Below, piece by piece: positions 32,920 to 38,286 of a stretch of DNA of 38,286 nucleotides. Numbering within the stretch: the first letter of the stretch is position 1; each line of letters starts with the position of its first letter. Location: positions 22,688 to 60,973 of the forward strand of contig NZ_JADNHZ010000017.1 in NCBI RefSeq assembly GCF_015554145.1. Direction: 5' to 3'. Position numbers and translations under genes: made by a program. This stretch comes from Collinsella aerofaciens. Lineage in GTDB: Bacteria; Actinomycetota; Coriobacteriia; Coriobacteriales; Coriobacteriaceae. Below the pieces are notes generated by a model, which saw only the letters and a program-made list of their open reading frames with translations, had not been told where the DNA came from and made no database searches.

Positions 32920-34446
32920 ATGGAATCGACTGACGTACTGGTAATTGGATCTGGCATTGCGGGCCTTTGCGCCGCCATCGAAGCGGCACGCACGGGTGCA
33001 ACCGTCACTGTGGCAAGCGCCGGAAAGACTATGAGTGGATCGAGCTTCTTCCCCGGAACCTGGGGCCTGGGGCTTATCGGACCCGTCGACGAAGACGATG
33101 AGCAGGACCTCATCGACACCATTCAGACCGTTGGTGGCGGCGTCGCCGACCCCGAGCTTGTCCAGACGTTTGTCCACGGCATTCCCCAGGCAATTGAATG
33201 GCTCGAGCAAGACCTAGGCGTTGAGCTCCAGCGTCCGCAAAGCGCTGAGAGCGCCCAGCAAAAGCAATTTATCCCCTGCTTTGACCACAAGACGCGCATG
33301 TGGCGCGGCCTCACCCGCAAGCCCCTTGAGGACGCTCTGACGACCCGAATCGAGTCACTCGGCATTCGCCTGCTCCCCCGTCGCGAGCTTATCAACCTTG
33401 ATGAAGATACGGACGGAAAGATTGTCGGCGCCACGCTCTACGACCGGACAAACGAGCATCTCGTGCCTATGGCAGCTAAGGCCACTATCATCGCTGCGGG
33501 CGGCACGGGTGGCCTGTTCGAGCGCAGCCTTACGTCGGCTGATGTGCTCAGCTCATCACAGGCCATCGCGCTGGCGCACGGTGCGTCCCTTACTAATATA
33601 GAGTTCATGCAGATGATGCCCGGCTTCATCGAGCCCAAGCGAAACCTTGTATTTAACGAGAAGACCTGGCGCTACGTCAAGTTCGACCAGCCGGCAGGTA
33701 TTGCCGACGATAAGCTCGACGATCTGCTCGAGCAACGCTCCGGATATGGTCCCTTCACTTCGCGTCTGGATTCTCGCGCTATCGACCTAGCCATCGACCA
33801 AGCGGGAGCCGAAGGCCTGGCGCTCCACTACGACTTCCCCCGCGAGGACGTCCCCGAGTTTGTGCAGACCTTTGCCACCTGGCTACAAGACGAGCACGGC
33901 ATCGCGCCGACCGACGAGATGCGCGTGGCGATGTATGCCCACGCCGCCAACGGCGGTATCAAAATCGACAAGACCGCGTACACGGGCGTTGAGGGCCTCT
34001 ACGCCTGCGGTGAGGCAACAGGCGGCATGCACGGCGCCGACCGCATCGGCGGCTTGTCGAGTGCCAATGGCATCGTATTCGGGCGCATCGCGGGCGCCTC
34101 GGCAGCTCGAGCAGCGCTGGACGCTCCCGAGGCGGCCGCTCCGATGGATATCGCCCTCCCTCAGTATGGCATTGCCACAACAGATGCCGAACGCCTGACA
34201 CACAGCCTTAAGCACACGATGAGCACCTATTGCATGATCAACAGGACCGAAGCAGGTCTATCCAAGGCCCTGCAACAGCTTGAAAGCCTGAAAGACGAGG
34301 CAACGGCGCTGAGCAAGCCGCATGCCAATGACAGCGAGATCGCAGCCCTCGCCCGCCTGCAATCGCAGAATCAGCTGGCAACGGAGATGGTCAAAGCCAT
34401 GCGCAAGCGGACCGAAAGCCTGGGTTCGCACTATCGATCGAATTAA
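32920..34446 (+). CDS. FAD-dependent oxidoreductase, fumarate reductase/L-aspartate oxidase family
   Basis: ATG 32920 has GAAAGGA 6 nt upstream, giving 508 residues. VLVIGSGIAGLCAAIEAART is the FAD dinucleotide fold; ATIIAAGGTGGLFERS and GLYACGEATGGMHGADRIGG with LSSANGIVFGRIAG are the second FAD site of the FAD_binding_2 family. IEFMQMMPG covers the substrate-side region. The C-terminal 100 residues are a helical SDH_flav_C-like domain with a shifted, charged composition. No signal peptide or heme motif is present, so it is cytoplasmic, unlike the secreted flavocytochromes of this class. It could be NadB, but nadA and nadC are not adjacent. The substrate is open. It is a single gene between two terminators. 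Confidence 0.8.
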   Translation: MESTDVLVIGSGIAGLCAAIEAARTGATVTVASAGKTMSGSSFFPGTWGLGLIGPVDEDDEQDLIDTIQTVGGGVADPELVQTFVHGIPQAIEWLEQDLGVELQRPQSAESAQQKQFIPCFDHKTRMWRGLTRKPLEDALTTRIESLGIRLLPRRELINLDEDTDGKIVGATLYDRTNEHLVPMAAKATIIAAGGTGGLFERSLTSADVLSSSQAIALAHGASLTNIEFMQMMPGFIEPKRNLVFNEKTWRYVKFDQPAGIADDKLDDLLEQRSGYGPFTSRLDSRAIDLAIDQAGAEGLALHYDFPREDVPEFVQTFATWLQDEHGIAPTDEMRVAMYAHAANGGIKIDKTAYTGVEGLYACGEATGGMHGADRIGGLSSANGIVFGRIAGASAARAALDAPEAAAPMDIALPQYGIATTDAERLTHSLKHTMSTYCMINRTEAGLSKALQQLESLKDEATALSKPHANDSEIAALARLQSQNQLATEMVKAMRKRTESLGSHYRSN

Positions 34447-34492
34447 ACTGGACACCTATCTAGAGCAGAGCACAACTAATCGATATCTATGG

Positions 34493-34520
34493 GCCCCGTG
34501 ACCTCGAAGTGGCACGGGGC
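34493..34520 (+). terminator. Terminator-like hairpin after the flavoprotein gene
   Basis: GCCCCGTG (34493-34500) pairs with CACGGGGC (34513-34520) around a 12-nt loop. TCATTCGTGT follows, so the T run is poor. Confidence 0.55.
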
Positions 34521-34607
34521 TCATTCGTGTCCGCACGGCAGCGTATCCTTATTCTGAGTACAGAGCGGGCAAAGCGCGCATAGACAATAGATCAGCGAGG
34601 AGGAGAT

Positions 34608-35468
34608 ATGGACAGTAGAGATATCGAGAAGTGGCGTGTCAAACTTGATAGCTATGCCAATGTGGAAGACGGCGTTGAGTATTGGCTCGCACGCGATTTA
34701 ATGGAACCCATGGGGTACACTCGATGGGAGAACTTTGCCGAAGTTGTTAAGAGGGCAAAAGTCTCGTGCGAAACAAATAAAACTCCAGTTGATTCCCATT
34801 TTCGTGACACCACGAAAATGATAACTGCCGGTGTCGCCGCTCGCGCGGTTAAAGACTACAAGCTTACGCGCTATGCATGCTATTTAATCGCCCAAAACGG
34901 AGATTCAAACAAGCCAGAGATCGCGCTCGCCCAGGCATACTTTGCCGTGCAGACGCGCCGCCAAGAGCTCATAGAGCAGCGCTTCGCAGAGATTCAGCGC
35001 TTACAGGCGCGCCACTCGCTATCCGATTCAGAGAAACAGCTCTCGGGTATTGCATTCAAACGCGGCGTGGACTCCAAAGGATTCGCGATCATCAAGTCGA
35101 AGGGCGATGAAGCGTTATTCGGCGGCAGAAGCACGGCGGAAATGAAGCAGCAGCTCGGCATACCCAAGAGCGCGGCATTGGCGGACAGGTTAGCCGATGT
35201 CCTCATCAAAGCAAAGGACCTTACGAACTCGATGACGGCCTTCAACGCCGAGGAACACGACCTGTACGGTCTGGACCAGATCAAGCAAGAGCACGTCGAG
35301 AACAACACAAGCGTGCGTGGCAGCCTCATCGACCGCGGAATTGTACCCGAGAACCTACCGCCTGCCGAAGATACAAAGAAGCTCGAACGTCGCGTGAAAG
35401 CAGACGAGAAAAAGCTCAAGGAGGGTACAGACGGATTCACCGACCCCCAGGGCAGGCTCGACTTGTAA
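34608..35468 (+). CDS. dinD: DNA damage-inducible protein D
   Basis: The 286-residue protein starts at ATG 34608 after GGAGGAG. EYWLARDLMEPMGYTRWENF followed by VVKRAKVSCE is the BRO-N-like start of DinD, then KDYKLTRYACYLIAQNGDSN and ALAQAYFAVQTRRQEL are the signature segments. ALFGGRSTAEMKQQLGIP lies in the central part, and a Lys/Glu-rich tail ends it. E. coli DinD is an SOS gene whose product inhibits RecA filament pairing. I see no clear LexA box in the 160 nt upstream. The gene is often mobile and stands here next to tRNA genes. Confidence 0.9.
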   Translation: MDSRDIEKWRVKLDSYANVEDGVEYWLARDLMEPMGYTRWENFAEVVKRAKVSCETNKTPVDSHFRDTTKMITAGVAARAVKDYKLTRYACYLIAQNGDSNKPEIALAQAYFAVQTRRQELIEQRFAEIQRLQARHSLSDSEKQLSGIAFKRGVDSKGFAIIKSKGDEALFGGRSTAEMKQQLGIPKSAALADRLADVLIKAKDLTNSMTAFNAEEHDLYGLDQIKQEHVENNTSVRGSLIDRGIVPENLPPAEDTKKLERRVKADEKKLKEGTDGFTDPQGRLDL

Positions 35469-35507
35469 AGCGTCTGTGCCCTTACGGGTTCGGCCCCATG
35501 CGAGGTT

Positions 35508-35542
35508 AATAAAAAAGACGGCCAACCGACGCTGACCGTCTT
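35508..35542 (-). terminator. Terminator of the minus-strand tRNA cluster
   Basis: On the minus strand AAGACGG pairs with CCGTCTT (35515-35521 with 35536-35542) around a 14-nt loop, followed by TTTTATT. It lies 10 nt after the last tRNA. Confidence 0.8.
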
Positions 35543-35551
35543 AACAATCTT

Positions 35552-35627
35552 TGGTGGGCCGTCAGGGGGTCGAACCCTGGACCTTGGGATTAAGAGTCCC
35601 CTGCTCTACCAACTGAGCTAACGACCC
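35552..35627 (-). tRNA. tRNA-Lys(CTT), copy 2 in transcription order
   Basis: The 76-nt cloverleaf has acceptor GGGTCGT paired with ACGGCCC (one G-T pair), anticodon loop CTCTTAA, T-loop arm GGTTCGACCCC and an encoded CCA. It appears identical to the copy at 35671-35746. Confidence 0.96.
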
Positions 35628-35631
35628 AAAG

Positions 35632-35657
35632 CTAAAGTCCGTGGTGGCGGACTTTAG
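35632..35657. other. Perfect hairpin between the two tRNA-Lys genes
   Basis: CTAAAGTCCG (35632-35641) pairs with CGGACTTTAG (35648-35657) around TGGTGG. It fills most of the 43-nt spacer and may guide tRNA processing or act as a weak terminator. Confidence 0.6.
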
Positions 35658-35670
35658 AGGAGATATCGTG

Positions 35671-35746
35671 TGGTGGGCCGTCAGGGGGTCGAACCCTGGA
35701 CCTTGGGATTAAGAGTCCCCTGCTCTACCAACTGAGCTAACGACCC
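35671..35746 (-). tRNA. tRNA-Lys(CTT), copy 1
   Basis: This is the same 76-nt sequence as the downstream copy, with anticodon CTT and encoded CCA. The duplication includes the whole gene but not the flanks. Confidence 0.96.
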
Positions 35747-35768
35747 GATATCGACACGAAGCAAGAAC

Positions 35769-35846
35769 TGGGGTGGGTAAAGGGACTCGAACCCTCGACC
35801 TACGGGACCACAACCCGTCGCTCTAGCCAACTGAGCTACACCCACC
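35769..35846 (-). tRNA. tRNA-His(GTG)
   Basis: The 78-nt gene starts GGTGGGTGTAGCTCAG and ends ACCCACCCCA, with anticodon loop TTGTGGT (GTG). The extra 5' G opposite C73, the identity element of tRNA-His, is encoded. It leads the three-tRNA cluster. Confidence 0.95.
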
Positions 35847-36009
35847 GTGTCCTGTGCGCTTCGCGCTCGACTATTATTGCAAGGAACGCCACGCGATGCA
35901 AGCCCCAATTTTCAAGAATTTTGAAAAGAGTTTTTCGAGCCCGTTTCGAGCAAATCCCACCGGTTCCATAGGAGTAAACTTGCTCCACCCAATGCTCGAA
36001 AGGATAGGC

Positions 36010-37191
36010 ATGAAAGAACTCTCCAACCGCACGGCGGCGTTTACCGATTCGGTCATCCGCCGCATGACGCGCATCTCCAACAAGTATGGTGCCGTCAACC
36101 TGTCGCAGGGCTTCCCCGATTTCGATCCCCCGGCGCAGCTGCTCGATAGCCTCAGCACCATTGCCACCGACCCCAAGCCGCTTTACCACCAGTACTCCAT
36201 CACCTGGGGCTCCCAGGCCATGCGCGAGGCGCTTGCCGCCAAGCAGGAGCACTTTATGGGCATGCCGATCAACCCCAACGAGAACATCGTGGTCACCTGC
36301 GGCTCCACCGAGGCCATGATGGCCGCCATGATGACGGTCACAAACCCCGGCGACAAGGTCGTCATCTTCTCGCCATTCTACGAGAACTACGGCGCCGACA
36401 CGATCCTTTCGGGTGCGGAGCCTATCTACGTGCCGCTCAACCCGCCCACCTTTGACTTTGACCGTGAGGTCCTGGAGGCGGCCTTCCGCGACAACGATCC
36501 CAAGGCGATCGTTCTATGCAACCCGTCCAACCCCTGCGGCAAGGTCTTTACCCGCGAGGAGCTCACCCTTATCGCCGACCTGTGCAAAAAGTATGACGCC
36601 TACTGCATCACCGACGAGGTCTACGAGCACATCGTCTACGCGCCCCACGAGCACGTGTACATGGCCACGCTGCCCGGCATGTTTGAGCGCACCATCAGCT
36701 GCAGCTCGCTATCCAAGACCTACTCCATCACCGGCTGGCGCCTGGGCTACACCATCGCTCCTGCCGAAATCACCGAGCGCATCAAAAAGGTTCACGACTT
36801 CCTCACCGTGGGCGCCGCCGCTCCCCTGCAAGAGGCCGTCGTCACCGCCCTCAACTTCGACGACAGCTATTACCAGGAGGTCCTCGACCTCTACACCGCC
36901 AAGCGCGACCTATTCTGTCAGGGACTCGACAGCATCGGACTCACGCACAACGTGCCGCAGGGCGCCTACTACGTGATGATGGATATCTCGGAGTTTGGCT
37001 ATAACAGCGACCTCGACTTCTGCGAGGATTTGGCCTCCAAGGTGGGCGTGGGCGCCGTGCCCGGCTCGAGCTTCTTCCGCGAGCCCGTCAACCATCTGAT
37101 TCGTTTCCACTTTGCCAAACGAGACGAGACGCTTAACGCGGCACTGGAGAACCTCAAGTCTCTGCGTGATAAAATCGAACCGCGCGGGTAA
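36010..37191 (+). CDS. Class I/II pyridoxal-phosphate aminotransferase
   Basis: ATG 36010 (MKELSNRTAAF) has AAAGGA 7 nt upstream; the frame is open 52 codons further, but those overlap the tRNA promoter region and have no ribosome site. The 393-residue fold-type I enzyme has LSQGFPDFDPP, CGSTEAMMAAM (cofactor phosphate), NPSNPCGKV, ITDEVYEHIVY (D202), SSLSKTYSITGWRLGY (K236 Schiff base, R244) and a C-terminal IRFHFAKRDETL whose Arg binds the carboxylate. It belongs to the aspartate/methionine/kynurenine-type aminotransferases. Amino donor is not predictable. It is a single gene divergent from the tRNAs. Confidence 0.88.
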   Translation: MKELSNRTAAFTDSVIRRMTRISNKYGAVNLSQGFPDFDPPAQLLDSLSTIATDPKPLYHQYSITWGSQAMREALAAKQEHFMGMPINPNENIVVTCGSTEAMMAAMMTVTNPGDKVVIFSPFYENYGADTILSGAEPIYVPLNPPTFDFDREVLEAAFRDNDPKAIVLCNPSNPCGKVFTREELTLIADLCKKYDAYCITDEVYEHIVYAPHEHVYMATLPGMFERTISCSSLSKTYSITGWRLGYTIAPAEITERIKKVHDFLTVGAAAPLQEAVVTALNFDDSYYQEVLDLYTAKRDLFCQGLDSIGLTHNVPQGAYYVMMDISEFGYNSDLDFCEDLASKVGVGAVPGSSFFREPVNHLIRFHFAKRDETLNAALENLKSLRDKIEPRG

Positions 37192-37196
37192 GGACG

Positions 37197-37219
37197 GGGG
37201 TGCGGACAGAAAGTTGGAC
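37197..37219. mobile_element. Candidate left terminal repeat of an IS3 element
   Basis: GGGGTGCGGACAGAAAGTTGGAC lies 29 nt before the transposase start and matches the element end at 5628-5650 in its outer GGGGTGC and inner GAAA/TGGAC blocks. Confidence 0.6.
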
Positions 37220-37248
37220 CGCGGGGCGGTCCGGACTGGAGGTTCGCA

Positions 37249-38211
37249 TGTACAGCAGGGAGAAGGTCGAGCTCTTCCTCCTGGCGACGGAGGACGGCAT
37301 GGGGCCGACCGCCGCCGCGAAGTTCGCGGGGGTCTCGGTGGGCGCGGCCAAGAAGTGGGCGACGGGGCACCTCCCGCACAGCTACACCGGGGCGCGCTGT
37401 AGAATCGGGGCGAGGAAACCGCCACGGAAGGAGGCCAGCTTGGGCCCCGACAAGTCGATCTACGCCCCGCCGGCGACCGGCCCGCTCGCCGGGCTCAACG
37501 AGGACCAGATAGAGAACCTGCTGCTCAGGGCGGTGTTGGCCGACCTAAAAGCGGAAGGGTGGGACCCGGCTTCGATCTCGAACAGGAGCAAGTGCGAGCT
37601 CGGCGAGAGATTGAGGCGGGCGACCGCCCTGCCCCTCCGCTCGATCACAGGTTTCTTGAGGATATCGAAGAGCTCCTATGAGTACTGGAGGCCCCGCGTC
37701 GCCGCGCCGCGCGACCGCGACGCCGACATACGCGGCCGCGTGGTGCGCATCTTCCGCGAGGGCTCGGGGTGCTGGGGGTACCGCACCGTCTGGGCGCGCC
37801 TGCGCCGCGAGGGCGTCCGCGCCAGCGAGAAGCGCGTGGCCCGCGTGATGCGCGAAGAGGGCCTCGAGGTCGTCTACAACAAGAGGCGCGCCCGGGGCTA
37901 CAGCTCCTACGCCGGCGAGGTCTCCAAGGCGCCGGAGAACCTCGTGAACAGGAATTTCCACGCCGACGAGCCCAACCGGCTGTGGCTCACCGACATCACC
38001 GAGTTCAGGCTCCCGGGCGGCGAGAAGGTCTACCTGAGCCCGGTCATCGACTGCTTCGACGGGATGCCCGTCGCCTGGTCGATCGGGCTGCACCCCGACA
38101 AGCGCCTCGCGAACTCGAGCCTGCTCAAGGCCTGCGCGGCGAGGCCGGCGGGGGCGCGCACGACGATCCACTCGGACCGGGGCGGCCACTACCGCTGGCC
38201 GGAGTGGATTG
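37249..38211 (+). pseudogene. IS3-family transposase, 3' end lost
   Basis: From ATG 37249, preceded by GGAGG, 321 codons fit IS3. Residues 1-50 are the helix-turn-helix (GPTAAAKFAGVSVGAAKKW). A middle segment follows, then the orfB part with GYRTVWARLRREGVRASEKRV, the first catalytic Asp in RLWLTDITEF and the second in TTIHSDRGGHYRWPEWI. OrfA and OrfB are in one frame here with no programmed shift visible. After PEWI the family sequence stops at about 38211 and AT-rich foreign sequence follows; the third acidic residue (EGFFGR) is absent. Codon use (many AGG, GGG) differs from neighbouring genes. Inactive. Confidence 0.87.
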
Positions 38212-38286
38212 TTAGCGTCAATATATTTTTCACCATTTTCACCAACGTATTTTCGCCAATCGCGCCAACGCGGATGCGCCGGATTC
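38212..38286. mobile_element. AT-rich sequence cutting the IS3 gene, probably the end of another element
   Basis: Beginning GTTAGCGTCAATATATTTTT, the last 75 nt have a sharply lower GC than the IS3 gene and contain repeated TTTTCACC/TTTCGCC blocks (TTTTTCACCATTTTCACCAA). The abrupt change inside a conserved motif indicates an insertion or a rearrangement junction. The family cannot be named. Confidence 0.5.

Noticed and set aside
37545-38189. 214-codon minus-strand open frame near the right end
   Set aside because: It is antisense to the IS3 transposase, whose plus-strand frame carries the DDE motifs.
1-38286. CRISPR array
   Set aside because: The only direct repeats with regular spacing are the 333-bp coding repeats; there are no 25-40-nt repeats with unique spacers and no cas genes.

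Overview
The window looks like a chromosomal segment of a gut Coriobacteriia bacterium, most likely Collinsella or a close relative. I infer this from the moderately high GC, the Actinobacteria-style sufC-B-D-S-U order under an Rrf2 repressor, the NifU-like/GGGtGRT protein pair, and the many surface polysaccharide and cell-wall genes. No rRNA or other taxonomic marker is present, so the genus is an inference.

Left part, 1-10.4 kb, is accessory and decayed. A secreted N-acetylmuramoyl-L-alanine amidase runs off the left edge through perfect 333-bp tandem repeats and is followed by an acyltransferase-3 membrane protein. From 3.6 to 10.4 kb there is what looks like a phage-defence or toxin island. 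It holds a two-gene soluble plus four-helix membrane protein module with the layout of lambda RexA/RexB, an AAA ATPase overlapping a small TOPRIM-like partner, and a RhuM-Fic/Doc protein frameshifted at a (GA)5 tract. Between them lie wrecks of IS256 and IS3 transposases, a subtilase fragment and an AAA-protein fragment.

Middle part, 10.4-23.7 kb, is a cell-surface region. Five minus-strand glycosyltransferase genes (six GT-A domains) form an operon. Opposite them are an acyltransferase gene broken by an in-frame TGA and a GlfT2-like glycosyltransferase. An AAA-ATPase-like/DUF1703-type protein with a damaged Walker B motif and a sortase-anchored protein with a lysozyme-like domain follow.

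Right part, 23.7-38.3 kb, is mostly conserved housekeeping. The SUF iron-sulfur operon (rrf2 divergent from sufCBDSU) carries a candidate operator over its -35 box and is bracketed by GGGACAAA inverted repeats. Next come a RAYT-type Y1 transposase, a second NifU-like scaffold with its GGGtGRT partner, a FAD-dependent fumarate reductase/NadB-type enzyme, dinD, two identical tRNA-Lys(CTT) genes, tRNA-His(GTG) and a class I aminotransferase. The window closes with an IS3 transposase cut off at an abrupt AT-rich junction; its missing half corresponds to the IS3 fragment at 5.7 kb.
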